DNA from: Streptomyces sp. NBC_00464
GTDB taxonomy: Bacteria > Actinomycetota > Actinomycetes > Streptomycetales > Streptomycetaceae
DNA: 64,000 bases
Assembly: GCF_036013915.1 (NCBI RefSeq)
Contig: NZ_CP107899.1
Location: 6,352,001-6,416,000, forward strand
Direction: 5' to 3'
Shown: piece after piece, positions 7,589-17,212 of the stretch
Position numbering within the stretch: the first letter of the stretch is position 1
How the letters are laid out: every line of letters starts with the position of its first letter
Program-made: the position numbers and the translations under genes
The notes under the pieces: model-generated
Told to the model about the DNA's origin: nothing
What the model saw: the letters and a program-made list of their open reading frames with translations, nothing else
Database searches by the model: none

Positions 7589-10500
7589 CGGGCGCATCGT
7601 CACCTTCTACTCGTACAAGGGCGGTACCGGGCGCACCATGGCCCTGGCGAACACCGCCTGGATTCTCGCCGCCAACGGCAAGCGGGTACTGGCTGTCGAC
7701 TGGGACCTGGAGGCCCCCGGACTCCACCGGTTCTTCCACCCGTTCCTCGACCCCTCGACCCTCGGCGCCACCACCGGTGTGATCGATCTGATCACCGAGT
7801 ACGCCTGGGCCGCGACCAGCCCGGTGCAGCGGGCCGACGACTGGCACCGGGAGTACGCGCGGATCCAGCCGCACGCGGTCTCGCTCACCCCCGAGGCGCT
7901 CGGCTGGGAGTTCCCGCACGGCGGAACGCTCGACTTCGTCTCCGCCGGACGGCAGAACCGCGAATACTCCGCGACCGTCTCCACCTTCGACTGGGACAAC
8001 TTCTACGACCGGCTCGGCGGCGGCCACTTCTTCGACGCCCTGCGCGACGACATGAAGGCCAACTACGACTACGTCCTCATCGACAGCCGCACCGGCCTCA
8101 GCGACATCGCCGACATCTGCACCGTCCACCTGCCCGATGTGCTCGTCGACTGCTTCACCCTCAGCGACCAGTCCATCGACGGCGCCGCCTCGGTCGCCCG
8201 GCAGATCTCCGAGCGGTACACCGGCCGCCCCATCTCCATCTTCCCCGTCCCGATGCGCATCGACGAGGGCGAGAAGGAGAAGGCGGACGCCGGCCGGGCC
8301 CTGGCCCGGCTGAAGTTCGACCGGCTGCCGCGCGACCTGTCGGGGGACGAACTCACCGCCTACTGGGGCGCGGTGGAGATCCCGTACCGCCCCTACTACG
8401 CGTACGAGGAGACGCTGGCCACCTTCGGCGACGAGGCGGGGCTCACCAACTCCCTCCTCTCCGCCTTCGAACGGCTCACCTCCGTCATCACGGACCAGCA
8501 GATCACCTCGATGCCCCCGGTCGGGGAAGAGGTGCGGCTGCGCATCCGTGACGCGTTCACCCGGCGCAGGCCCGCGCTGCCCGCCGATCTCTTCCTCAGC
8601 TATGTGGCGGAGAACCGGATGTGGGCCGACTGGATCGAGTCCGTCCTCACCCGGGCGGGCTTCCGCGTCGTGCCCCGAGACGTGTCCGCCGAGCGGGGCC
8701 CCCAGGACGCGACCACCGTCACCACGGAGAACGCGGTCCGCACCGTGGTGCTGCTCTCCAGCGCGTACCTCAAGTCGCAGCGCGCGGTGAGCCTCTGGGA
8801 CCGGGCCGTCGCCGAGGACCCGGGCGGCGGGCGGCGCCATCTGCTGCCGCTCAGGGTCGGTGACGTACGACTGTCCGCGCCCTACATCGACCGCAACCCC
8901 GTCGACCTGTTCCGGCTCGACGAGGTGCACGCCACCGCCGCCCTGTTACGCGCCCTGGACCGGCCCGTACAGCTCACCGACGCGGTCTCGCCCGGACCGC
9001 GCTTCCCCGGCACCGTCCCCCGGATCTGGAACGCACCGCCGCGCAACCCCGGCTTCACCGGCCGCTCCCTGGTCCTGGAGCGGATGCGCGACCAGCTCGG
9101 CGGCGGCATGGCCGTCGTGCTCCCGCAGCCGCAGACCCTGTACGGACTCGGCGGCGTCGGCAAGACGCAGGTCGCCCTGGAGTACGTGCACCGGTTCATG
9201 GCCGACTACGACCTGGTCTGGTGGATATCGTCCGAGCAGACCGACGACGTGGTCGCCGGTCTTGCCGAACTCGCCGTCCGGCTGGGTGCCCAGGGCGGCG
9301 ACGACATGGCCGCCGCCTCCCAGGAGGCCGTCGACCTGCTGCGCCGCGGTGTGCCGTCGGACCGCTGGCTGCTGGTCTTCGACAACGCCGACGACCCCGA
9401 ACGGCTTCGGCGCTACTTCCCGCAGGGCGGCTCCGGCCACATCCTGGTCACCTCCCGCAACCAGGCCTGGTCCCAGCACGGCGACGCGCTGCCCGTCGAC
9501 GTCTTCCTGCGCGAGGAGTCCATCGAGCACCTCCAGCGCAGGGCACCGGGGCTGAGCGACGAGGACGCCGCCCAGGTGGCCACCGCGGTGGGTGATCTGC
9601 CGCTCGCCGTCGAACAGGCGGCGGCGTGGATCGCGGAGACCGCCACCCCGATCGACACCTACCTGGAACAGCTGGCCCAGCAGGCACCGGAGGTCCTGGC
9701 GCTCAATCAGCCGGCCGGATACCCCGAGCCGGTCGCCGCGACCTGGAACATCTCCATCCAGCGTCTCAAGGAGCGCTCGCCCGCCGCGGTGCGCCTCCTC
9801 CAGCTCTGCGCGTTCTTCGCCCCCGAGCCGATCTCGGGGAACCTGCTGTACAGCAAGGAGATGATCGAGGCGCTGAAGCCGTACGACGCCTCGCTCCAGG
9901 AGAAGCTGGTGCTGGGCCGCGTCATCCGGGAGATCGGCCGGTTCGCCCTCGCCAAGGTCGACCAGGTCTCCAACTCCATCCAGGTGCACCGGCTGGTCCA
10001 GGCCGTCATCCGGGCCCAGCTCACCGAGGAGGAGCAGCGGGACGCCCGGCACGCGGTCCACCGCATCCTGGCGGGTGCCCGGCCCGATGACGACGAGCCG
10101 ATCGACAACCCGGCCAACTGGCCCCAGTTCGCCTCGATATGGCCGCACCTCGGCCCGTCCGACGCCCGCAACTGCAAGGAGCCCGAGGCCCGCAGGCTCC
10201 TGATCGACCGGGTGCGCTACCTGTGGAAGCGCGGTGACTTCAGGACGGCCACCACGCTCTGCGAGGAGCTGCGCGAGATCTGGCGCGAGACGCTGGGGGA
10301 GCGGGACATCCAGTACCTCTACCTCTGCTTCCATCTGTCCAACATCTACCGCTCGCGCGGCCGTTACGTGGAAGCCATGGAGCTCGACGAGATCACCCTG
10401 GCGACACAACGGGAGGTGCTCGGCCCGGAGCATCCGCACACGTACATGAGCACCAGCAGCCTGGCCACCGACCTCGGCACGCTCGGCGAGTACACCAGGG

Positions 10501-11507
10501 CGATCGAGCTGGCGACCGAGGCCACCGACGGGTTCAACCAGATCTTCCACGACTCGCACCCCAGGGCCCTGGCCGCGGCCAACAACCTGGCGTTCACCCT
10601 GCGGTCCATCGGCCAGTACGCCAAGGCCCGCGAGATCGACCAGGACGTCTTCGACCGGCGCCGCGAGGTGCTCGGCGAGGAGCACCCGTACAGCCTCTCC
10701 TCGGCCATGAACCTGGCCCGCGACCTGCGGGACGTCGGCCGGTACGAGGACTCGGTCGGCATCCTCAGCCGTACGTACGACAGCTACAAGGCCACCCTTG
10801 GCCGGTCCTTCCCCGGCACGCTCAGCGCGGCCAAGAGCCTCGCGGTCTCGCTGCGCCGGGCCGGCAGGCTGGAGGACGCCCGCCGGCTCACGGTGGCGAC
10901 CAGGGCCCGGTACAAGGCCAAGTACACCTCAGCCAATCCGGAGTCGCTGGCCTGTGACCTCAATCTGGCGGCGGACCTGTTCGCGGGCGGTGAGACGGCC
11001 GACGCACGGGCCACCGCCCAGGAGGTCGTCGACCAGTATGTGAAGGTGCCGGGCGAGAAACACCCGTACACCCTGGCGGCCCTGAACAACCTGGGTGTCT
11101 ACCTCTGGGGGACCGGTGCGGCCGAGGAGGCGGAACAGGTACTGACCCGGGTGGTCGCCTCGATGCGCGAGGTGTACGGGCGGGCGCACCCCAACACGCT
11201 GTTCAGCGTGATGAACCTGGCCAATGCCACGGCGGAGCGGGGCGATCTCGACCTGGTGCTGAAGACCGAGCGGGAGCTGTCCACGCAGTTCCGGGAGGTA
11301 CTGGGCGCACACCACCCGGAGACGCTGGCCATGAAGTCGAACATGGCGGTCACGCTCGACGCGATGGGGCGCAAGGACGAGGCGCTCCAGGTCAGGATGG
11401 AGACAGTCGAGGAGCTGTCCCGGCAGCTCGGTGACGACCATCCGCTCACCCGGATCGCCCGGGACGAGCGCCGGTTCCAGCGCGAACTGGAACCGCAGGC
11501 GGTGTGA
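7572..11507 (+). CDS. fxsT: NLR-like FxsT: MinD-TIR-NB-ARC-TPR protein
   Basis: 1311 residues in four modules. Residues ~8-300 are a ParA/MinD-type ATPase with deviant Walker A KGGTGRT. Residues ~335-460 are a TIR domain (LPADLFLSYVAENRMWADWI). Residues ~500-820 are an NB-ARC/STAND NTPase with P-loop GLGGVGKT and Walker B LLVFDNAD. Residues ~870-1310 are kinesin-light-chain-type TPRs (repeated LGxxHPxT). The ATG at 7572 overlaps the end of fxsC, indicating translational coupling; the frame opens 30 bases earlier but without a better signal. A TTA codon lies at 8946-8948 (codon 459), so the protein should be bldA-dependent. The layout is that of a signal-sensing STAND switch; what it senses is unknown, plausibly the modified FxsA. 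Confidence 0.9.
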   Translation: MTASRDGRIVTFYSYKGGTGRTMALANTAWILAANGKRVLAVDWDLEAPGLHRFFHPFLDPSTLGATTGVIDLITEYAWAATSPVQRADDWHREYARIQPHAVSLTPEALGWEFPHGGTLDFVSAGRQNREYSATVSTFDWDNFYDRLGGGHFFDALRDDMKANYDYVLIDSRTGLSDIADICTVHLPDVLVDCFTLSDQSIDGAASVARQISERYTGRPISIFPVPMRIDEGEKEKADAGRALARLKFDRLPRDLSGDELTAYWGAVEIPYRPYYAYEETLATFGDEAGLTNSLLSAFERLTSVITDQQITSMPPVGEEVRLRIRDAFTRRRPALPADLFLSYVAENRMWADWIESVLTRAGFRVVPRDVSAERGPQDATTVTTENAVRTVVLLSSAYLKSQRAVSLWDRAVAEDPGGGRRHLLPLRVGDVRLSAPYIDRNPVDLFRLDEVHATAALLRALDRPVQLTDAVSPGPRFPGTVPRIWNAPPRNPGFTGRSLVLERMRDQLGGGMAVVLPQPQTLYGLGGVGKTQVALEYVHRFMADYDLVWWISSEQTDDVVAGLAELAVRLGAQGGDDMAAASQEAVDLLRRGVPSDRWLLVFDNADDPERLRRYFPQGGSGHILVTSRNQAWSQHGDALPVDVFLREESIEHLQRRAPGLSDEDAAQVATAVGDLPLAVEQAAAWIAETATPIDTYLEQLAQQAPEVLALNQPAGYPEPVAATWNISIQRLKERSPAAVRLLQLCAFFAPEPISGNLLYSKEMIEALKPYDASLQEKLVLGRVIREIGRFALAKVDQVSNSIQVHRLVQAVIRAQLTEEEQRDARHAVHRILAGARPDDDEPIDNPANWPQFASIWPHLGPSDARNCKEPEARRLLIDRVRYLWKRGDFRTATTLCEELREIWRETLGERDIQYLYLCFHLSNIYRSRGRYVEAMELDEITLATQREVLGPEHPHTYMSTSSLATDLGTLGEYTRAIELATEATDGFNQIFHDSHPRALAAANNLAFTLRSIGQYAKAREIDQDVFDRRREVLGEEHPYSLSSAMNLARDLRDVGRYEDSVGILSRTYDSYKATLGRSFPGTLSAAKSLAVSLRRAGRLEDARRLTVATRARYKAKYTSANPESLACDLNLAADLFAGGETADARATAQEVVDQYVKVPGEKHPYTLAALNNLGVYLWGTGAAEEAEQVLTRVVASMREVYGRAHPNTLFSVMNLANATAERGDLDLVLKTERELSTQFREVLGAHHPETLAMKSNMAVTLDAMGRKDEALQVRMETVEELSRQLGDDHPLTRIARDERRFQRELEPQAV

Positions 11508-11513
11508 GTCACG

Positions 11514-11554
11514 GCACGGGGGGCGTCCGGCCGGTGGCCGGACGCCCCCCGTGC
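11514..11554. terminator. Bidirectional terminator between fxsT and hydrolase gene
   Basis: Very long near-perfect palindrome: GCACGGGGGGCGTCCGGCC and GGCCGGACGCCCCCCGTGC around GGT, between two convergent genes. Confidence 0.9.
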
Positions 11555-11561
11555 TCGTCGC

Positions 11562-12437
11562 TCAGCTCTCGGAGGTGTCCAGCAGCCAGTTGAGGATGCG
11601 GGGGAGTGCGTGCAGTGCGTCGAAGTGCGCCGCCGCCGGTTCCACCACAACGGTGGCGCCCGGGATGCGGCTCGCCAGCCAGCGGGTGTGCCCGACCGGT
11701 GAGAACACGTCCTTCTCGCCGTGCCACAGCAGCACCGGACCGGTGATGTCGGCCGGGTCGAAGCCCCATGGGTGACTGAACGCGAGCGCGTCGTCGATCC
11801 AGCCGTATGCCGAAGTTCGCAACCCCTCACGGTAGTTGCGCAACAGCATGGTGCGGACGCCGACGTCGTTGACCACCATCCGGTCGGAGTTGGTCAGCTC
11901 CTGGCGCAGATCGTCGATCAGCTGCACCGGATTCTTCCTGATCACCGCGGACCGTGAGATGAACGACTGTGCGAGCCCGTCCGGATCGCATCTCGCCGTG
12001 GTGTACGCCAATACGTTGGAGGGGGCCATCCCCTCGAACCAGTCGAGGCCCTCGGCGTCCCGGGGGGCCAGTCCGACCAGGGCGGCGGTACGGGTGACCC
12101 GCTCGGGCATCAGCGCGGCGCAGGCCAGGGCGTGTGACGCCCCACCGGACCGGCCCACCACGGCGAACCGGTCGAGTCCCATGTGATCCGCGATGGCCCG
12201 TACATCCTGCACCGCGTCGGCGACACTACGGCCGGGCAGCCGGTCGGAGTCGCCGTATCCCGGCCTGTCGTAGGTGATCAGCTGTGTCTTGCGCTGGTAC
12301 AGCACCATGCCCCGCGGCGCCGGACCGAGCCTGCTGCCGGGCATCCCGTGCAGCAGGAAGACCGGTCTGCCGCGAGGATCCCCCAGGCGTTCCACCACCA
12401 GTTGCCGCCCGTCGGCCACGCGCACCCGACTGCGCAC
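11562..12437 (-). CDS. Alpha/beta hydrolase
   Basis: 291 residues. Oxyanion-hole motif LLHGMPGSR, strand [11 protein letters not shown], nucleophile elbow GRSGG (Ser), acid in WHGEKDVF and late His in [10 protein letters not shown], so a complete catalytic triad for an esterase, lipase or related reaction. I chose GTG 12437 because GAGGAGG lies seven bases upstream; the open frame extends ten codons further to a GTG at 12467 without a ribosome site. No signal peptide, so probably cytoplasmic. Convergent with fxsT; no operon partner. Substrate not predictable. Confidence 0.88.
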   Translation of the reverse strand: MRSRVRVADGRQLVVERLGDPRGRPVFLLHGMPGSRLGPAPRGMVLYQRKTQLITYDRPGYGDSDRLPGRSVADAVQDVRAIADHMGLDRFAVVGRSGGASHALACAALMPERVTRTAALVGLAPRDAEGLDWFEGMAPSNVLAYTTARCDPDGLAQSFISRSAVIRKNPVQLIDDLRQELTNSDRMVVNDVGVRTMLLRNYREGLRTSAYGWIDDALAFSHPWGFDPADITGPVLLWHGEKDVFSPVGHTRWLASRIPGATVVVEPAAAHFDALHALPRILNWLLDTSES

Positions 12438-12492
12438 TCCGTGCCTCCTCGCGATTCCTGCGGGCACGACGTGCCCGGCTTTCCCCGCACCA

Positions 12493-12512
12493 TCTGATGA
12501 TGACCCATCAGA
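12493..12512. promoter_or_regulatory. Inverted repeat upstream of hydrolase gene
   Basis: TCTGATG-ATGACC-CATCAGA, a 7-bp perfect inverted repeat with a six-base spacer, about 55 bases upstream of the hydrolase start. A plausible operator of a dimeric repressor. The rest of 12438-12856 shows no convincing gene. Confidence 0.45.
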
Positions 12513-12856
12513 GCCGTTACGGGGATGGCGCGTGGGGAGAATCCGGGAGGCTTTGGGGTAGCGGGCCGGGGCAGGCTCCCCGGGGATGCGCCGGGAATCG
12601 GATCAGCAGGGGCGGATATCGGACAGGACCAGTCCTCACGCGCTGCCGACCGGACGGTTGCACCGGGTGTTCGCAGAAGGAATCGGCACGGCCTGAAGAC
12701 CGGTTGGTGAACATGGCACGACCGAACCGGTGTTGTCGTGTGTGCGTCCTGAAGTCGGCCTTGTGTGCTATCTGGGCGGTCGGAATAGTGGGCGCCCCAT
12801 CCTCCGCGTACGGGCGACCCCACATCATCCGTGCGCGGCCCCACGGGAGGTCGAAG

Positions 12857-13942
12857 TTGAAGCATCGACACATGTCCAGGAAGCGCGCAGTGCTGGCCGG
12901 TTCGGCCGCGGTCGCCCTGGTCGCAACAGGAGTGACGTTCCAGAGTGCGAACGCCAGTGACGATGTACCCCAGTTCACCGCCCGGACGCTCGACGCGGCA
13001 GCGGCCGGAAAGCTCGCCACCGGTCTGGGCGAGGACCTCGGCGCCGACGCGGCCGGCGCGTACTACGACGCCACCGCCAAGAACCTTGTGATGAACGTCG
13101 TCGACGAGGCCGCCGCCGAGCAGGTCCGGCAGGCGGGCGGCAAGGCGAGAGTCGTGCAGAACTCGCTCGCCGAGCTGAAGTCGGCCCGGCAGACCCTGAC
13201 CGGCAAGGCCACGATCCCCGGCACCTCGTGGGCCGTCGACCCGGTCGGCAACAAGGTCGTCGTCACCGCCGACCGTACGGTCAAGGGCGATGCCTGGCGG
13301 CAGCTCAGCTCGGTGGTCGAGGGGCTGGGCGGCAAGGCCGAGCTCAAGAGGTCCGCCGGGGAGTTCAAGCCGTTCATCGCGGGCGGCGACGCGATCTGGG
13401 GCAACGGCGGGCGCTGCTCGCTCGGCTTCAACGTGGTCAAGGGCGGCGAACCGTACTTCCTGACCGCCGGGCACTGCACGGAGGCGATCTCCAGCTGGTC
13501 GGACTCCCAGGGCGGCGCGGAGATCGGTACGAACGCGGGCTCGTCGTTCCCCGACAACGACTACGGCCTGGTGAAGTACACCTCCGGCACCGCGCACCCC
13601 AGCGAGGTCGACCTCTACGACGGCTCCACCCAGCCGATCACCAAGGCGGGCGAGGCGACCGTCGGGATGACGGTGACGCGCAGCGGCTCCACCACCCAGG
13701 TGCACGACGGCGAGGTGACCGGGCTGGACGCGACGGTCAACTACGGCAACGGCGACATCGTCAACGGCCTCATCCAGACCACGGTCTGCGCCGAGCCCGG
13801 CGACAGTGGCGGCTCGCTCTTCGCCGGTGACACGGCGATCGGGCTGACCTCGGGCGGCAGCGGCGACTGCTCCTCGGGCGGCGAGACGTTCTTCCAGCCG
13901 GTGCCGGAGGCGCTGGCGGCGTTCGGGGCGGAGATCGGGTGA
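12857..13942 (+). CDS. Secreted streptogrisin-like serine protease (S1, with prodomain)
   Basis: 361-residue prepro-protease. Basic N-terminus and hydrophobic signal ([19 protein letters not shown]) end near residue 37; an alpha-lytic-type prodomain covers ~40-165; the mature enzyme starts near the GGDAIWG region. Catalytic residues: His in TAGHC (~206), Asp in DNDYGLVKY (~233) and Ser in PGDSGGS (~316). The TTG at 12857 has GGGAGG six bases upstream and gives the usual MKHR start of such proteases. It degrades protein outside the cell. It is a paralogue of the partial gene at 1-473; the two copies bracket the SLOG/SLATT and fxs region. Confidence 0.92.
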   Translation: MKHRHMSRKRAVLAGSAAVALVATGVTFQSANASDDVPQFTARTLDAAAAGKLATGLGEDLGADAAGAYYDATAKNLVMNVVDEAAAEQVRQAGGKARVVQNSLAELKSARQTLTGKATIPGTSWAVDPVGNKVVVTADRTVKGDAWRQLSSVVEGLGGKAELKRSAGEFKPFIAGGDAIWGNGGRCSLGFNVVKGGEPYFLTAGHCTEAISSWSDSQGGAEIGTNAGSSFPDNDYGLVKYTSGTAHPSEVDLYDGSTQPITKAGEATVGMTVTRSGSTTQVHDGEVTGLDATVNYGNGDIVNGLIQTTVCAEPGDSGGSLFAGDTAIGLTSGGSGDCSSGGETFFQPVPEALAAFGAEIG

Positions 13943-13964
13943 CGCTTTCGGTGCGGTGACGCAC

Positions 13965-13987
13965 GGCCCCCGGCGCAGCCGGGGGCC
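13965..13987. terminator. Terminator between protease and methylase genes
   Basis: GGCCCCCGGC-GCA-GCCGGGGGCC, a perfect 10-bp stem between convergent genes. Confidence 0.85.
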
Positions 13988-14028
13988 ATGCGCCGTGTCG
14001 CGCTGAATCCGGTCCCGCGCTGTCTCCG

Positions 14029-16014
14029 TCAGGTCGTCAGTCCGCCTGCCGCCAGCCGGTCGCGCACATCGTCCACCAAGCCGCGGCCGATGCCGGTCGT
14101 CCGGTGCAACAGGGACTCGAACGCGGTGAGGCGACGGAAGGCGTCGGCGTAGACCGCCTGCTCCTCAAGGGGCAGCTGGAGCACGAGAAGGCGGCGGACG
14201 TCGACCCGGGACGAGCTGGAGGCGTGGGTGCCTGCCTGCCGGCCGTTCATGGGCGCGCGCAGGCATCCGGCGAGGAAATGGGGGTCCACCTTCTCCGGGG
14301 CGACGCGCAGGACGTACAACTGCGGTCCCAGTGCAACGGGTTCGCCTTGGTGTACCCAAGCCTTGAATGCGCGCACCACCCCGGCGACGATCACGTCGCC
14401 GTCGTTCACCACCGTGTGCGGGGCACCCGCGTCCACCCGTCCGGTAGGCACGCCGTCCGTGAGCAGATCCGCCACCGTGAGCAGGGGCAGGCGGGCCCCG
14501 GGCCCGGCATCCGTGGCGTCCGCCGGCTGCTGCCCCGTCCCCAGGGTGAGGGCGCCGGCCTTGACGAGGTCCCCTACTGTGGCGGTGGTCTGCGGATCGG
14601 AGCTTGTCAGGGCCAGCTTCGAAAGGCAGCTCACCAGCTCGCCCAGCTCGTCGAGGGACCCCGTCAGTTCGCCCCACGAAGCGGTCAGCTCGACCCTGGA
14701 CGGTTCGGATCCGGACCCGGTGTACCGGCCCGGGGTGACGTCCACCTCGTCGTCGAGCAGGTCGAGCAGTGACACCCGCACGGCACCGTCCGGCAGCGCG
14801 TCCACCGTAGCGTCGAGCTGCGACACCGCCGAGCGGACGTACTCGGTGAGGGCCGCCCAGTCGGGCCCCTGCTCACGCATCACCGGTCTCGCCGAACGTG
14901 TCGCGTCGACGAGCAGGGCGTCCTGCGCGACGGGACCTGCGACAGGTCCGTCAGGAGCTGCCCGAAGGACCCACAGCTGGAGCGAAACGCTGTGCGGCTG
15001 TGCGCAGCCGGGCGGCAGGGCCACGACGGCCCGCAGCATTCCGGTACGCAACAGCGATCCCCGGATACGGCGCCCGGCCTTGCGGGAGGCGACAGCTGGA
15101 GGAAGCACGATCACAGCGGTGCCGCCGGGCCTGAGGTGGGCGAGCAGATGCTGGACCCAGGCCAGTTCCGGCTCGGTGCGAGGCGGCAGACCGTGGGTCC
15201 AGCGCTGATCCGTAGCCAGTTCCTCGTAGCCCCAGTCGCGCTCGTTGAACGGAGGGTTGCACAGGGCGATGTCCGCCCTCAGCCCGGGGAAAGGATCCGC
15301 ACGCAGGGCGTCGACGGATTCGATCTCGGTACGGACCTCCCGGCCCTCGGTCGCGAAGTCCAGTCGCGCGGAGGCGAGCGCGGCCAGGGCGGGGTCACGC
15401 TCACACCCCAGCAGGGTCAGTCCGGGGCCGTCGTACTCCTCGGTGGCCGCCGCGACCAGATGCCCCGTGCCGCAGGCCGGATCGAAGACCGTGAGCCCGC
15501 CTTCCCCGTCGCCGAGCCGGCTGTCGAGCGCGATCCGGGCCATCAGCCGGGCCAGTTGGGGAGGCGTGGTGCTGAGCTGGCGCACATGGGTGTCCAGCCA
15601 GCGCTGCAACAGGAACTCGAACGTCTCGCGCTGCCCCTCGCTGCGTCCCAGACGGGCGGCGTCCACGACCAGGCTCCGGGCTTCGTCGGACAGCGCCGAT
15701 GCGGTGGAACGGGCCCGGGGCGCACGCATCCGGCGCGCGGCCTCGGCGATCGTGAGGCCCGATTCATCACGACTGCCCAGCGCCTCGAACCGCGGCCACA
15801 GGAACTCGCGAGCCCCGGCGTCCGACAGCTTTCCCTTGCTGCGCAGCCACTGCTCGACCTCGGACAGGGAGAACTGCGGGCTGACGTCCGTGCCGCCGAT
15901 GCGGGAGGGGAACGAATCGTGACGGCGGCGCCAGTTGCTCACCGCCGCACGGCCCACCCCGGCGATCCGGGCGATCTCGGCGAGGCTGACGGGTACGGGG
16001 GTGGTTGTGCTCAT
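14029..16014 (-). CDS. HTH-fused N6-adenine DNA methylase (HsdM-like)
   Basis: 661 residues. Residues ~8-70 form a MerR/excisionase-like helix-turn-helix (VSLAEIARIAGVGRAAVSNWRRR ... LSEVEQWL). The class I methylase core has motif I FDPACGTGHL near residue 180 and motif IV NPPF near 250. The C-terminal third (~430-661) resembles a target-recognition region. The protein is like HsdM/Eco57I-type enzymes, yet no HsdS or HsdR gene is adjacent. It is divergent from the kinase gene at 16174 and shares a 160-base promoter region that contains the island's TTGACT...TTCACA element. It could methylate host DNA, act as a DNA-reading regulator, or pair with the neighbouring kinases. Confidence 0.82.
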   Translation of the reverse strand: MSTTTPVPVSLAEIARIAGVGRAAVSNWRRRHDSFPSRIGGTDVSPQFSLSEVEQWLRSKGKLSDAGAREFLWPRFEALGSRDESGLTIAEAARRMRAPRARSTASALSDEARSLVVDAARLGRSEGQRETFEFLLQRWLDTHVRQLSTTPPQLARLMARIALDSRLGDGEGGLTVFDPACGTGHLVAAATEEYDGPGLTLLGCERDPALAALASARLDFATEGREVRTEIESVDALRADPFPGLRADIALCNPPFNERDWGYEELATDQRWTHGLPPRTEPELAWVQHLLAHLRPGGTAVIVLPPAVASRKAGRRIRGSLLRTGMLRAVVALPPGCAQPHSVSLQLWVLRAAPDGPVAGPVAQDALLVDATRSARPVMREQGPDWAALTEYVRSAVSQLDATVDALPDGAVRVSLLDLLDDEVDVTPGRYTGSGSEPSRVELTASWGELTGSLDELGELVSCLSKLALTSSDPQTTATVGDLVKAGALTLGTGQQPADATDAGPGARLPLLTVADLLTDGVPTGRVDAGAPHTVVNDGDVIVAGVVRAFKAWVHQGEPVALGPQLYVLRVAPEKVDPHFLAGCLRAPMNGRQAGTHASSSSRVDVRRLLVLQLPLEEQAVYADAFRRLTAFESLLHRTTGIGRGLVDDVRDRLAAGGLTT

Positions 16015-16110
16015 CGAAGGCTCTCCGGGTGAGGGGCGGGCTCTGGCCTGTCCGGCCTGTGGGTCGGCATTCCCAGCGGCAACCGCTGTTCTGGCAGGCT
16101 ACTACGCACA

Positions 16111-16125
16111 TTGACTTTGTTCACA
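16111..16125 (+). promoter_or_regulatory. Island element 1 (TTGACTTTGTTCACA)
   Basis: 14 of 15 positions match the TTGACTnAGTTCACA consensus that recurs in this island. It lies in the divergent methylase/kinase promoter region, about 50 bases upstream of kinase 1. TTGACT could also serve as a -35 box. Confidence 0.65.
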
Positions 16126-16173
16126 GGCTCGGCTTGTGTCATCAGTGTGTGAATCATGTGGAGGGTGGGAGAT

Positions 16174-17115
16174 ATGCAGACGTTCGCGCCGGGAATGGTG
16201 CTGCACGATCGGTACCGACTGGAGTCCGTGCTCGGGCGGGGCGTGATGGGCCAGGTGTGGCAGGGGAGCGATCTGCGCCTGGACCGCCCCGTGGCGGTGA
16301 AGACCATCGCGTCCGAGCTGATGGCCGTGGAGCGCGGGCGTGACGAGGCCCTGGCGCGCTTCGGGCGGGAGGCCCGAGCGGCGGCCCGCCTCGACCACCC
16401 CAACGTCACCACCGTGTACGACGCCTCGGTCACCGAGGAGATCTGCTGCCTCGTGATGCAACTGGTCGACGGGACCACCCTGGACTACCTCTTCGACCAG
16501 CAGGAGGACGAACGCTTCGACGTGCCCACGGCGGCGGCTGTGGCCGCACAGCTGTGTTCCGGGCTGTCCGCCGTTCACGCTGCCGGACTGGTCCACCGGG
16601 ACCTCAAGACCCAGAACGTCATGGTCCGGAGTGACGGGATCGTCAAGATCCTGGACTTCGGACTCGTCAAGCTGCTGGCGGACGTGGACCCGCGCCTGAC
16701 CATGACCGGGGAGGGGATCGGCAACATCCTCTGCGCCTCTCCCGAGCTGCTGTCCGGCAGCGGTACCCTCGACGGCCGCAGCGACCTCTACGCGGTGGGC
16801 TGTCTCCTGCACCACATGCTCACCGGTGCACCCCCCTTCGCCACCGACCAGCCGGCGCGACTGGTCTCCTGCCACCTCGGCGAGCCCCCGCCGTCGGCTG
16901 CGACATCAGGCGTGGATGTTCCGGGCCCTCTGCAGGAGCTCATCACCGCGCTGCTTGCCAAGGATCCGGATGACCGCCCGGCTTCAGCCGCCGAGGTGTA
17001 CGTGGCCCTCGCTTCCTACCTTCCGAGCCCCGACCCGGACCGGGCCTCCCGTCGCGGCCCTGCCGAGGATCCCCGCCGCCCCTTCCATGTTCCGCAGGGG
17101 CCGCGTCCCCTGTGA
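16174..17115 (+). CDS. Ser/Thr protein kinase 1
   Basis: 313-residue Hanks-type kinase with no transmembrane segment. Gly-rich loop GRGVMGQVW, VAVK lysine, catalytic loop HRDLKTQN, DFG, and an activation segment ending with CASPELLSG. The APE motif thus reads SPE, which is common. I chose ATG 16174 (MQTFAPGMVLHDRYRLE) because the kinase fold starts there; ATG 16156 would add six residues. The last ~40 residues are Pro/Arg rich. It lies between the methylase gene and kinase 2, immediately upstream of DISARM, and is preceded by island element 1. Confidence 0.88.
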   Translation: MQTFAPGMVLHDRYRLESVLGRGVMGQVWQGSDLRLDRPVAVKTIASELMAVERGRDEALARFGREARAAARLDHPNVTTVYDASVTEEICCLVMQLVDGTTLDYLFDQQEDERFDVPTAAAVAAQLCSGLSAVHAAGLVHRDLKTQNVMVRSDGIVKILDFGLVKLLADVDPRLTMTGEGIGNILCASPELLSGSGTLDGRSDLYAVGCLLHHMLTGAPPFATDQPARLVSCHLGEPPPSAATSGVDVPGPLQELITALLAKDPDDRPASAAEVYVALASYLPSPDPDRASRRGPAEDPRRPFHVPQGPRPL

Positions 17116-17212
17116 TCGGTGAGAGGATGTTGCCGCCGATCGGGTGCGCCGCACTGCTCCGGTCGTAGGGGTGCGACAGGCGCTGTCGGCGCCGGAACTG
17201 GGGACGGGCGCG

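Noticed and set aside
14029..16014. Type I restriction HsdM
   Set aside because: Methylase motifs fit, but no HsdS or HsdR gene is present and an N-terminal HTH is fused; I kept a neutral name.
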